The position numbers and the translations under genes were made by a program. A stretch of 64,000 nt of DNA from Mycolicibacterium sp. CBMA 247 (GTDB lineage Bacteria; Actinomycetota; Actinomycetes; Mycobacteriales; Mycobacteriaceae): positions 62,001 through 126,000 of the forward strand of contig NZ_VTGX01000005.1 of the NCBI RefSeq assembly GCF_009729095.1. Reading direction: 5' to 3'. This document shows positions 50,158 through 58,006 of this stretch, in pieces (position 1 is the first letter of the stretch; every line of letters starts with the position of its first letter). The notes beneath the pieces are model-generated. The model saw only the letters and a list, made by a program, of their open reading frames with translations. It did no database searches and was not told the origin of the DNA.

Positions 50158-51438
50158 ATGGCGATCGACCCAACCGGTATCGATTTTTTCCGCGATGAAC
50201 GATTGGTCGACGACCCGTACCCGTTTTTTCAGGCGCTGCGGGACAAGTGCCCGGTCAGCCGCGAAGACCACTACAACGTGACCATGGTGACCGGCTGGGA
50301 CGAAGCCGTACAGGTCTACAACGACGAGGCGACCTTCTCGTCGTGCCTGTCGGTTACCGGCCCGTTCCCGGGATTCCCGGTACCGCTGGAGGGGCGCAGC
50401 GCCGAAGAGGTCACCGCGCTCATCGACAAGCACCGCAACGATCTGCCGTTCAGCGACCAGCTGCCGACGCTGGATCCGCCCACCCACACCGATCACCGCT
50501 CGCTGCTGATGCGGCTGATCACGCCCAAGCGCCTCAAGGAGAACGAGGACGCCATGTGGCAGCTGGCCGACGACGTGCTCGACAGCTACCTGGCTCCGGG
50601 GGAGGGCGAGTTCATCAAGGGCTTCGCCGGCCCGTTCACCCTGCTGGTGATCGCCGATCTGCTCGGCATCCCGCCCGAGGATCGCGAAGGTTTCGTCAAC
50701 GGGATCAAGCAGAATTCCGGCGGCGGCATCGGCAGTACGAGCAAGGAATCGTTGTCTCACAGCCCGCTGGAGTTTCTCTACGGCCAGTTCTCCGACTACG
50801 TATCGGATCGTCGGGCCAATCCGCGCGACGACGTCCTCTCCGGCCTGGCTGAGGCCACGTTCCCGGACGGCAGCATCCCCGACGTCGGCGATGTCGCACG
50901 GGTGGCGACCAATGTCTTCTCGGCGGGGCAGGAAACCACCGTGCGCTTGCTCAGTACCGCTTTGAAGGTCTTGGGTGAACAACCGGAGATCCAGCAGCGG
51001 CTGCGCGCCGACCGCAGCCTGATCCCGAACTTCATCGAGGAGGCGCTGCGGATCGAGAGCCCGGTCAAGGGTGATTTCCGGCTGTCGCGCTGCCCGGTGA
51101 CCATCGGTGAGACCGAATTGAGCGCGGGCACCACGGTGATGGTGCTCAACGGTGCGGCCAACCGCGATCCGCGGCGGTTCGAGGATCCCGACACCTTCGA
51201 CCCCGCCCGCAAGAACGCCCGTCAGCACCTGGCGTTCGGTCGCGGCATCCACAGCTGCCCCGGAGCCCCGTTGGCGCGTGCCGAAACCCGGGTCGGGATC
51301 GAGCGGTTGCTGGACCGGACCACCGACATCCGAATCTCCGAGGCGAAACACGGCTCTGACGGCGACCGGCGCTACAACTACATCCCCACCTTCATCCTGC
51401 GTGGGCTGACCGAGCTGCACCTGGAGTTCGACCGCTGA
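50158..51438 (+). CDS. Cytochrome P450
   Basis: 426 residues. I-helix SAGQETT (Gln in place of His), ExxR as EEALR, haem loop FGRGIHSCPG with Cys367. Intact class I P450. Stop overlaps the ferredoxin ATG (TGATG). Preceded by two operator-like palindromes of the TGAGAA type. Substrate unknown; the gene is in an operon with a DUF1330 protein and a luciferase-like oxidoreductase. Confidence 0.92.
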   Translation: MAIDPTGIDFFRDERLVDDPYPFFQALRDKCPVSREDHYNVTMVTGWDEAVQVYNDEATFSSCLSVTGPFPGFPVPLEGRSAEEVTALIDKHRNDLPFSDQLPTLDPPTHTDHRSLLMRLITPKRLKENEDAMWQLADDVLDSYLAPGEGEFIKGFAGPFTLLVIADLLGIPPEDREGFVNGIKQNSGGGIGSTSKESLSHSPLEFLYGQFSDYVSDRRANPRDDVLSGLAEATFPDGSIPDVGDVARVATNVFSAGQETTVRLLSTALKVLGEQPEIQQRLRADRSLIPNFIEEALRIESPVKGDFRLSRCPVTIGETELSAGTTVMVLNGAANRDPRRFEDPDTFDPARKNARQHLAFGRGIHSCPGAPLARAETRVGIERLLDRTTDIRISEAKHGSDGDRRYNYIPTFILRGLTELHLEFDR

Positions 51439-51632
51439 TGCGGGTCAGGGTTGACGAGGACCGTTGTGCCGGCCACGGCATGTGCCTGACGCTGTGCCCC
51501 GACGTCTTCGAGATGTCAGACGATGGTTGGGCGGTCGCCGATCCGGAAGAGGTTCCGGCCGGCGTTGAGAGCGCGGCACGCGAGGCAATACAGAACTGCC
51601 CGGAACGGGCGATCAGCGAAATCGACGACTGA
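51438..51632 (+). CDS. [3Fe-4S]-type ferredoxin (P450 partner)
   Basis: 64 residues. DRCAGHGMCLTLCPDVFEM gives C-x5-C-x3-C-P and NCPERAI the distal Cys. The third Cys (LTLCP) is an extra one compared with the usual C-x5-C...C set; whether it affects cluster type is unknown. TGATG overlap with the P450 gene makes it the dedicated carrier. Confidence 0.87.
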   Translation: MRVRVDEDRCAGHGMCLTLCPDVFEMSDDGWAVADPEEVPAGVESAAREAIQNCPERAISEIDD

Positions 51633-51646
51633 CAAAGGAGTTTCAC

Positions 51647-51940
51647 ATGGCCGCTAAGGGCTACGTCATCATCACCGAGGACATCAAGGACCCGGCCGGC
51701 ATGGGCGAGTACGCAAAGCTGGCCTCCCAGGCGATGGGCGGCGCGACCATCGTGGCCGTCGACCAGAAGCCCGAAGTCATCGAGGGTGCCTGGCACGGCA
51801 CGCAGACCGTGGTCCTGGAGTTCGAGTCCGTCGATGCCGCTCGCGAGTGGTACTACTCCGACGCCTACCAGGCGGCGGCCAAGGTTCGCCAGGGCGCTGC
51901 GGAGTGCAACGGCGTCATCCTTTCCGGCTTCCCTGCCTGA
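51647..51940 (+). CDS. DUF1330 family protein
   Basis: 97 residues, ferredoxin-like alpha/beta fold of the dimeric DUF1330 family: KGYVIITEDIKDPAGMGEYAKLASQAMGGATIVAV, VVLEFESVDAAREWYYSDAYQAAAKVRQGAA. Seen in many catabolic operons with no defined reaction. AAAGGAG lies upstream of the ATG. Cotranscribed with P450 and ferredoxin. Confidence 0.85.
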   Translation: MAAKGYVIITEDIKDPAGMGEYAKLASQAMGGATIVAVDQKPEVIEGAWHGTQTVVLEFESVDAAREWYYSDAYQAAAKVRQGAAECNGVILSGFPA

Positions 51941-51953
51941 TCGGGCGGCTGCA

Positions 51954-52877
51954 GTGCGTTACAGCATCACGCATCCGATGCACACTCACCCGTACCATCC
52001 GGATCTGGTGAGCGGCAGCGGGGTTGCCGCGGTGGCGGCTGCGGCCGAGGGGGCGGGGTTTGACGGCTTCGGATTCACCGACCATCCCGCTCCGTCACAA
52101 CGCTGGCTGGATGCCGGTGGTCACGATGCGGTGGACCCGTTCGTGGCCATGGCCTTCGCCGCGGCTCACACCACCACGCTGCGCCTGGTGCCCAACATTG
52201 TGGTGCTGCCGTATCGAAATCCGTTCGTGGTGGCCAAATCCGGCGCCACCCTGGACTTGTTGTCCGGTGGTCGGTTCACGCTGGCCGTCGGAGTGGGTTA
52301 TCTCAAGCGGGAATTCGCTGCGCTGGGGGTCTCCTACGACGAGCGCGCCGAGCTGTTCGACGAGGCGCTCGAGGTCATCCGCGGCATCTGGACCACCGAT
52401 GATTACACCTTCGAGGGCAAGAACTTCAGCGCACGCGGTATCACCGCGCACCCCCGGCCGGTGGCGAGTCCGCATCCGCCGATCTGGATCGGCGGCAACA
52501 CCTCTGCCGCGCGCGCCCGAGTGGCCAGACACGGCGACGGCTGGTGCCCGTTCGCCGCGCCGCCGGGCCTGGCCAAGACCGCGGGAACGGCCGCGATCGA
52601 TTCGCTGGACACGTTGGCCGCAGGAATCGATGATCTGCGGTCCAGGCTGGCCGCCGCCGGTCGCGATCCGGACGGAATCGACATCGTGTTCAACAACTTT
52701 GACGGGGGCAACCCCGGCGACGACGATTTCAATGCCGACGCGTACCTGGCCGGTGTGAACAAGCTGGCCGCGCTGGGAGTGACCTGGCTGCACGTGACCC
52801 TGCCCGGGGACAGCCTGGCGCATGCGCTGGAAGCAACCGAGAACTTCGGCAAGACGGTGATTGCCGCGGCGGGCTAG
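51954..52877 (+). CDS. Luciferase-like oxidoreductase, probable F420-dependent
   Basis: 307 residues. AAAAEGAGFDGFGFTDHPAPSQRWLDAGGHDAVDPFVAMAFAAAHTTTLRLVPNIVVLPYRNPFVVAKSGATLDLLSGGRFTLAVGVGYLKREFAALG and PHPPIWIGGNTSAARARVARHGDGW match the F420-dependent LLM branch common in mycobacteria. GTG start; ATG at 51978 is alternative. It ends the operon and is followed by a long hairpin. Confidence 0.83.
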   Translation: MRYSITHPMHTHPYHPDLVSGSGVAAVAAAAEGAGFDGFGFTDHPAPSQRWLDAGGHDAVDPFVAMAFAAAHTTTLRLVPNIVVLPYRNPFVVAKSGATLDLLSGGRFTLAVGVGYLKREFAALGVSYDERAELFDEALEVIRGIWTTDDYTFEGKNFSARGITAHPRPVASPHPPIWIGGNTSAARARVARHGDGWCPFAAPPGLAKTAGTAAIDSLDTLAAGIDDLRSRLAAAGRDPDGIDIVFNNFDGGNPGDDDFNADAYLAGVNKLAALGVTWLHVTLPGDSLAHALEATENFGKTVIAAAG

Positions 52878-52936
52878 CCGCGAATTGGGGCAGCGGGCGT
52901 AGCCGCGGGGGATCGCCCGCCGCCGACCTTCCTCGC

Positions 52937-52986
52937 GCGTGACGCTATGGCGAAAATCCTTCAGAATTCTCGCCATGGCGTCACGC
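52937..52986. terminator. 17-bp-arm hairpin between convergent operons
   Basis: GCGTGACGCTATGGCGA (52937-52953) and TCGCCATGGCGTCACGC (52970-52986) pair with one mismatch; flanking bases extend the stem and the inner AAAT/ATT can also pair. It lies between the convergent luciferase-like and hydrolase genes, so it can serve both. Confidence 0.6.
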
Positions 52987-53025
52987 ACGCGAATGGCAGA
53001 GTGTCTGTTTTGTCCCTGCCGCGAC

Positions 53026-53793
53026 TCAGGCCGGCGTCAGCGCGGCGATCGGCGTGGTCGTCGTGGCGTGCACCAGCAGCGCCGCCAGTTCGCGCGGGCG
53101 GCTCAGGAACGGCGAGTGCGATGCATCAATAGTGAGTTGCTCGACACCGAGGCGCTGCGCCACTGTGTCGGACAACCAGCGCGGCATCGAGCGGTCCTGC
53201 AGGCAACGGATGAAACTGCGGGGCAGGTCGGCCGCCCAGAACTGCGGCACCGACACCGGGGTGACCGTGGTGTCGCCGAACCGCTCGGGACCCAGGCGCT
53301 CGAAAGCCCAACGGGCCGTTGCCTCGTCGCAGTCATGGTAGAAGTAGCGCCACGCGCCGTCGAAGTCGGCGAAGTGCATCGCGCCTTCCTCGTCGAAATG
53401 CAGGTAACTCAGCATCTCGCCGACGTCGCCGTCGAACTCCGTTCCCAGGTTGTCCTCGGCGGAACGCATGGCCATGGCCTCGGGATAGGTCCGGCCCTCC
53501 CTGGGGAGCGCGGCTGCCAGATACACGATGTGGCCCACCAGTTCCGGGGCGGCGTCGGCCGCGAGCGTGGCGTCGAACCCCCCGCCGGAATGCCCCACCA
53601 GCACATCCCCGGGTTGCATCACCTCGAGGATCGCGGCGCGCCGGTTGGCCAGGGTTGATTCCTCGGCCACCCGGGCGCCATGCCCGGGCAGGTCCACCGC
53701 TACGCCGTCGTGACCGAGACTCCGCAACTCGGCGATGGCGCGAGCCCAGCACCAGGCCGCATGAAAACCGCCGTGCACGAAGACGAATCGCAT
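53026..53793 (-). CDS. Alpha/beta hydrolase (salicylate-esterase/hydroxynitrile-lyase-like)
   Basis: 255 residues. FVFVHGGFHAAWCWARAIAELRSLGHDGVAVDLPGHG and VLVGHSGGGFDATLAA (nucleophile Ser) are the signature of the SABP2/MES/EstC branch. The catalytic His is in DASHSPFLSRPREL. Acts on esters or lactones. Last gene of the P450 operon, 13 bp after the ferredoxin gene. Confidence 0.83.
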   Translation of the reverse strand: MRFVFVHGGFHAAWCWARAIAELRSLGHDGVAVDLPGHGARVAEESTLANRRAAILEVMQPGDVLVGHSGGGFDATLAADAAPELVGHIVYLAAALPREGRTYPEAMAMRSAEDNLGTEFDGDVGEMLSYLHFDEEGAMHFADFDGAWRYFYHDCDEATARWAFERLGPERFGDTTVTPVSVPQFWAADLPRSFIRCLQDRSMPRWLSDTVAQRLGVEQLTIDASHSPFLSRPRELAALLVHATTTTPIAALTPA

Positions 53794-53806
53794 CGCCGTG
53801 TCCGGA

Positions 53807-54007
53807 CTACTCGTCCACGATCGAGATGGCCTGCCGGGGGCATTGCCGGACCGCTTCGCGGACCTGTGCCTCGTTCTCCGGCGTCACATCTTCCTGCAGG
53901 ATGTGGAGGAAGTCCTGGTCATCGAGCTCGAACACTTCGGGGATGATCCCCATGCACACTCCGTTGCTTTCGCAGAGATCGAAGTCGACGTGCACCTTCT
54001 TGGTCAT
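53807..54007 (-). CDS. [3Fe-4S]-type ferredoxin (P450 partner)
   Basis: 66 residues. FDLCESNGVCMGIIPEVFEL (C-x5-C) and RQCPRQAI (C-P). The ATG at 54007 overlaps the stop of the last of four mini-ORFs that link it to the upstream P450 gene, in exact 32-bp phase with their start codons. An upstream in-frame ATG at 54031 would add MREEQKAQ, but the coupled start is preferred. Confidence 0.87.
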   Translation of the reverse strand: MTKKVHVDFDLCESNGVCMGIIPEVFELDDQDFLHILQEDVTPENEAQVREAVRQCPRQAISIVDE

Positions 54008-54135
54008 CTGGGCCTTCTGTTCTTCGCGCAAGCGCTCATCAGCGTCCTCGGTTCCTCGCGCGAGCGCTCATCAGCGTCCTCGGTAGTTCGCGCGAGCGCT
54101 CATCTACGTCCTCGATTCTTCGCGCGAGCGCTCAT
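54004..54135 (-). other. Relay of four overlapping mini-ORFs between P450 and ferredoxin
   Basis: On the minus strand four ATGs lie exactly 32 bp apart (54135, 54103, 54071, 54039) and the ferredoxin ATG (54007) is the fifth. Mini-ORFs 54135-54100 (MSARAKNRGRR), 54103-54071 (MSARANYRGR), 54071-54039 (MSARARNRGR) and 54039-54004 (MSACAKNRRPR) each end in a stop overlapping the next ATG (ATGA or TGATG). The first ATG overlaps the P450 stop. GAGGACG precedes the second to fourth mini-ORF starts. This could pass ribosomes from P450 to ferredoxin; translation is inferred. Confidence 0.7.
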
Positions 54136-54140
54136 CACCG
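54024..54140. repeat. 32-bp tandem repeat array (3.7 copies), MIRU-like
   Basis: Units start at 54024, 54056, 54088 and 54120 (last one partial), each reading TCGCGCRAGCGCTCATC then a more variable ACGTCCTCGG-type half. Identity is high between units 1 to 3. In layout it resembles mycobacterial interspersed repetitive units, which occur between operon genes and carry start/stop overlaps. It is not CRISPR-like because there are no unique spacers. Confidence 0.8.
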
Positions 54141-55337
54141 CAACACCTTGACCGGCACGTTGGAATAGCCCGCCACGTTCTGCATCTGAACTCGTTGCAG
54201 CTGATCCCATTTCACCTCGTAGCGGGGCATGAAGTCGAGCAACTTCTCCAGAGCGACGGCGCTCTCCATGCGGGCCAATGCGGCGCCGAGACAGCTGTGG
54301 ATGCCGTAGCCCAGCCCCAGATTCTGCGCCTCGGTGCGGTCGCGGTCGATGTCGAAGGTATCGGCGTCGGTGAACGCGTCGGGATCGCGGTTGGCCGCAG
54401 CGCTGATCAGGAACACCGGCTTGCCGGCCGGAATGGTGCCGCTGGGCACGTGGGCATCCTTGAGGGTGTACCGGACGTTGTACTGCACCGGGCCCTCGTA
54501 GCGCAGCAGCTCCTCGACCGCGGCTCCGACCTTCTCACGGTCGTCGAGAAGTTTCTGCCACTGCTCCGGGTTCTGGGCGAACAGCACGATCGCGGTGCCG
54601 ACCAGCTTGGTCACGGTCTCGGCGCCGGCCCCGCCGAGCAGGGTGGCGAATCCGGTGATCTCGATATCGTCGAGGCGGCGCATCTGGCCGTCCTCACCGG
54701 GGATCTCCGCGGCGATCAGCCGGCTGATCATGTCGTCCTGCGGGTTCTCCCGGCGCTTCTGCACCAGCCCGTAGTAGTAGATGCCGGTGTCGATGTTGGC
54801 CTGCATGCCGGCCTCGGAGTAGCCGATCTGCCCGGGTTCACGGGACAGGCTGGTATCGATCCAATGCCGGACCTGCTGGCGGTACTCCGGGTCTACGCCG
54901 GCCATCCGGGTGATGACCTCGACCGGGAACGGGCCGGAGAAATCCTGAACGACATCGAACTCGTCGGAGTCGATCAATGCGAGGTGGTGGTCGATCTGCT
55001 CGACTACGGTGTCGCGCTGGGACTGGATCATTCGCGGGGTAAAAGCCTTGTTGAGCAGGCTGCGCATGTGCCGGTGATCGGGCGGGTCCATGAAGATGAT
55101 CGACTTCTGCGGCGGCTCATTGCTCTGCACCATGGCCAGATCGCAGCCGCGCGACGACGAGAACGAGTCGTGGTCCTTCAACGCCGCCGCGACGTCCACG
55201 TGCCGGGTCAGCGCATAGAAGTCGCGTTCCTCGTTGTAGTACAGCGGCGCGTCCTGGCGCATCCGCCGGTACATGTCGAACGGGCTGTTGAAGAACTCCT
55301 CGGAGAACGGATCGAAAACCACCTGGGCCTTGGTCAT
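54135..55337 (-). CDS. Cytochrome P450
   Basis: 400 residues from ATG 55337, with AAGGAGGA upstream. I-helix GGAGAETV, ExxR as EELLR, haem loop LGYGIHSCLG with Cys349; the first haem-loop residue is Leu in place of Phe. Otherwise intact. Linked to the ferredoxin at 53807 through a 32-bp repeat array. CYP family not assigned; substrate unknown. Confidence 0.91.
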   Translation of the reverse strand: MTKAQVVFDPFSEEFFNSPFDMYRRMRQDAPLYYNEERDFYALTRHVDVAAALKDHDSFSSSRGCDLAMVQSNEPPQKSIIFMDPPDHRHMRSLLNKAFTPRMIQSQRDTVVEQIDHHLALIDSDEFDVVQDFSGPFPVEVITRMAGVDPEYRQQVRHWIDTSLSREPGQIGYSEAGMQANIDTGIYYYGLVQKRRENPQDDMISRLIAAEIPGEDGQMRRLDDIEITGFATLLGGAGAETVTKLVGTAIVLFAQNPEQWQKLLDDREKVGAAVEELLRYEGPVQYNVRYTLKDAHVPSGTIPAGKPVFLISAAANRDPDAFTDADTFDIDRDRTEAQNLGLGYGIHSCLGAALARMESAVALEKLLDFMPRYEVKWDQLQRVQMQNVAGYSNVPVKVLR

Positions 55338-55403
55338 TGGCTGGCTCCTCCTTCGCGGCGGGCTGGGCCGGAAGTGCTGTGACACGTTACGGGAAACTGT
55401 TGA

Positions 55404-55420
55404 ACTGTAACGCTAACAGT
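55404..55420. promoter_or_regulatory. Inverted repeat upstream of the P450 operon
   Basis: ACTGT-AACGCTA-ACAGT, perfect 5-bp arms around 7 bases, 66 bp before the P450 ATG in the gap shared with the convergent end of the next operon. Could be an operator; no regulator gene is adjacent. Confidence 0.4.
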
Positions 55421-55485
55421 AATCCTTTTGGGAGTGTTTGAAAAGCGCAAAATATGCGCTGATCAGGTCGTGACGTCGGGCTCAG

Positions 55486-56280
55486 TCACTTGAGCGCAGC
55501 GTCGAGCAGGCCCTCGAGTTGGCCAAGGTCGCTGTACAGCTCAGAGGCTGTTCTGCGGACCACGGCCACGTCCTTGCCGATGAACTCGCCGACCCGGGCG
55601 ATGAATGCGTCCGCCGAGCCGGTGGCGGCGATGGCGCCGAGCGCCCGGCTCGCGGCGCTGCCGTGGGTGAGTGCGGTCAGTAGTGTCGCCTCGTCGATAC
55701 CCAGTCGATCGCCCAGGCGCACGCTCTCGGCCACCGCGCCGATCTGCGCGGCGAACAACGCGTTGTTCACCAGCTTCACCCGTTGACCGGCTCCGACCGG
55801 ACCGACGTGCAGCACCGGATCGGCATACGCCGCCAGTACCTCGCGGGCGCGGGTCACCGCGTCCTCGTCGCCGCCGGCGAACACCGTGACGGTTCCGGCC
55901 GCGATGTCATGCGGTCCGCCGCTGACCGGGGCATCGATGACCGCAACGCCGCGTGTGGCTCCACGTTCGGCCAGCGCCTCGGCGGTGTGGGGGCTGCCGG
56001 TGGTGTGCAGCACCAGCGCCGAACCCGCCGGCAATTCGTCGATCAGGCCCTTGTCGAGGCAGAGTTCACGGACCTGCTCATCGGTGAACAAACAGATGAT
56101 CGTCACGTCGGCGTCGCGGACGGCCGCGATCGCCGAATCCACCGGCTGCGCACCGAGTTCGGCCACCGCAGAGCGCTTTTCGTTGTCGCGGCCCAGGGCC
56201 TGCACCTGGTGTCCGGCCTCGGCCAGACGGCGCACCATCGGAGCGCCCATCCGGCCGGCCCCGATAAAGCCGATGCGCAT
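55486..56280 (-). CDS. NAD(P)-dependent beta-hydroxyacid dehydrogenase (3-hydroxyisobutyrate dehydrogenase family)
   Basis: 264 residues. MRIGFIGAGRMGAPMVRRLAEAGHQV (Rossmann), IDAPVSGGPHDIAAGTVTVFAGG (substrate loop) and GAGQRVKLVNNALFAAQIGAVAES with the catalytic Lys. Oxidises a beta-hydroxy acid to semialdehyde or ketoacid. The ATG overlaps the stop of a paralogous gene, so two related enzymes are made in tandem. Confidence 0.88.
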   Translation of the reverse strand: MRIGFIGAGRMGAPMVRRLAEAGHQVQALGRDNEKRSAVAELGAQPVDSAIAAVRDADVTIICLFTDEQVRELCLDKGLIDELPAGSALVLHTTGSPHTAEALAERGATRGVAVIDAPVSGGPHDIAAGTVTVFAGGDEDAVTRAREVLAAYADPVLHVGPVGAGQRVKLVNNALFAAQIGAVAESVRLGDRLGIDEATLLTALTHGSAASRALGAIAATGSADAFIARVGEFIGKDVAVVRRTASELYSDLGQLEGLLDAALK

Positions 56281-57098
56281 CAGCGGGGATGGTTCATGAT
56301 GGCCAGGGCGTTGTCCGCGGCTTGGAAAACAGCCCCCTGGGGCGCCGAGGCGTCGTCGGCCAGGCTCGCGGCGTGCCGGCAGTCCTTCTGCAACAGCGCT
56401 CCGGCGATCGGCGCCAGGTTGTCCAGCGTCCCGCCGAACATCGCGATGCTGTTGAGCGCCTTGCTGGTGGCCGAACCGCGGGAGATCACCTCGCACAGCG
56501 CCTGACGCGGAACCCCCAGCGCCTCACCGAGTTCCAGCGCGCTCATGGCAGCACCCAGGTTGGCGCTGAACAGCAGGTTGTTCAGGATCTTGGCCACCTG
56601 CCCGGCGCCGATTTCACCCAAGTGCACGATCGGGTCGGCGTAGGTGGCGAATACTGGACGCACCCGCTCGACGACCTCCTCATCGCCGCCGACCATCACC
56701 AGCAGGGTGCCGGCCGAGGCGGCGGGCTCGCCTCCGCTCACCGGGGCGTCGACGACCGAAACACCATGGGCGGCAGCCTTCTCCGCGATCTCACGGCACG
56801 TGTCGGGGTGCACGGTCGAGTGAATGGCGATGACGCCGCCGGGGGCCAGTCCGGCCAGCACACCGTTCTCACCGTCGAGCACCTGGCGGACGTCGTCATC
56901 GCCGACCACGCACAGGCAGACCAGGTCGCTGGCGGCAGCGAGTTCGGCGGGGGAGCCTGCGGTCTTGGCGGCGGTGTCGGCAAAGGGCTCCAGGGAGGCC
57001 GGGCGTCGTGCCCACAGGGTGGTCTCGAAGCCGCCTTCGGCGATCCGCCGGGCCATCGGGGCCCCCTGGCTGCCCAGCCCGATAAATCCGACTCGCAT
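56280..57098 (-). CDS. NAD(P)-dependent beta-hydroxyacid dehydrogenase, paralogue of the next gene
   Basis: 272 residues from ATG 57098. MRVGFIGLGSQGAPMARRIAEGGFETTLWARRP, VDAPVSGGEPAASAGTLLVMVGG and GAGQVAKILNNLLFSANLGAAMSA with the catalytic Lys. Clearly related to the adjacent protein but well diverged. The tandem pair may act on two hydroxyacids of one pathway or form a heteromer. Confidence 0.88.
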   Translation of the reverse strand: MRVGFIGLGSQGAPMARRIAEGGFETTLWARRPASLEPFADTAAKTAGSPAELAAASDLVCLCVVGDDDVRQVLDGENGVLAGLAPGGVIAIHSTVHPDTCREIAEKAAAHGVSVVDAPVSGGEPAASAGTLLVMVGGDEEVVERVRPVFATYADPIVHLGEIGAGQVAKILNNLLFSANLGAAMSALELGEALGVPRQALCEVISRGSATSKALNSIAMFGGTLDNLAPIAGALLQKDCRHAASLADDASAPQGAVFQAADNALAIMNHPR

Positions 57099-58000
57099 CA
57101 ACCTGCCTCCACTTCCACTTCGGTATTCACAGCGCCACGGGCACTATCCGCCACGCACTCATCGGCAAACGACAACACCTTGCGGTGATAGGTCCCAGCG
57201 GTCAGGCCCACACTGAGGTTGTGGCCGCTGTCTGAGAGTTCACCGGTGAGTACCCGTGGTGAGGCGGTGAACATCCCGGCGATCGCGGTCAGTGCTTCGG
57301 GATCGGACTCCCAGACGTTCTCGAACTCGCCGGCCAGGAACTGCACCGGAATCCTTGTCTGCCCGGCCAGCGCCGGAAAGTCCTGCCGTGACCAGGTTTT
57401 GACGACATCGCCCTCGTATGCTGCGCCGCCCGCGGACAACCCGGCACCGATCATATCGGACGGGTACAGCCGTGCCGGTTCCCACAGCAGCTCGCGCAAC
57501 CCACGCGGCCGGTGTAGCGGTGAGGCGTCTTTGAGCAGCTGCTGTGCACCCGGGTGATACCGCCGGCCGGTGCCGGCCAGCGACAGGCCCAGCACCTCGG
57601 GCCGCTGCACGGCCAGGTGCAGGGCCAGCTCGCAGCCCATCGAATGGCCCAGCAAGAACAGATCTGCCGCGCCGGCGATGCGCTCGATCGCACCGAATGC
57701 CAGGGCGGCCCGCTGCTCAGGCCGGGCCATGGCGTCGGGGTAGGCCGCCGAGGCACCGTAGCCAGGGCGATCCAGCGCGATCACCGAGTACCCCTGGGCG
57801 ACCGCGGTCCGCAACAACGACAGCTCCGGGTGGCCGGGGCAATCGAAGTAGGCCGATGTGGTGGCCCCGCCGTGCAATGCGACGACGACGGCCCGCGGGT
57901 CGGGGGACTCGGCGACCAGGGCCGACATCGGGACACCGTCGACCATCACCACCCTGGGATGCGGATCGGTCTTGCTCGTCGTAGGGGTCATCGGGCGCAC
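57098..58000 (-). CDS. Alpha/beta hydrolase
   Basis: 300 residues from GTG 58000; an ATG at 57991 is a likely alternative. VVALHGGATTSAYFDCPGHPELSLLRTAVAQGYSVIALDRPGYGAS, LFLLGHSMGCELALHLA (nucleophile Ser) and a late DSGHNLSVGL (catalytic His). Stop overlaps the dehydrogenase ATG. Could be a thioesterase or C-C hydrolase; function not assignable. Confidence 0.82.
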   Translation of the reverse strand: MRPMTPTTSKTDPHPRVVMVDGVPMSALVAESPDPRAVVVALHGGATTSAYFDCPGHPELSLLRTAVAQGYSVIALDRPGYGASAAYPDAMARPEQRAALAFGAIERIAGAADLFLLGHSMGCELALHLAVQRPEVLGLSLAGTGRRYHPGAQQLLKDASPLHRPRGLRELLWEPARLYPSDMIGAGLSAGGAAYEGDVVKTWSRQDFPALAGQTRIPVQFLAGEFENVWESDPEALTAIAGMFTASPRVLTGELSDSGHNLSVGLTAGTYHRKVLSFADECVADSARGAVNTEVEVEAG

Positions 58001-58006
58001 ACGGCT

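Noticed and set aside
54024..54140. CRISPR-like direct repeats
   Set aside because: The units are contiguous with a 32-bp period and no unique spacers, and no cas genes are present. A coding-relay tandem repeat explains them better.
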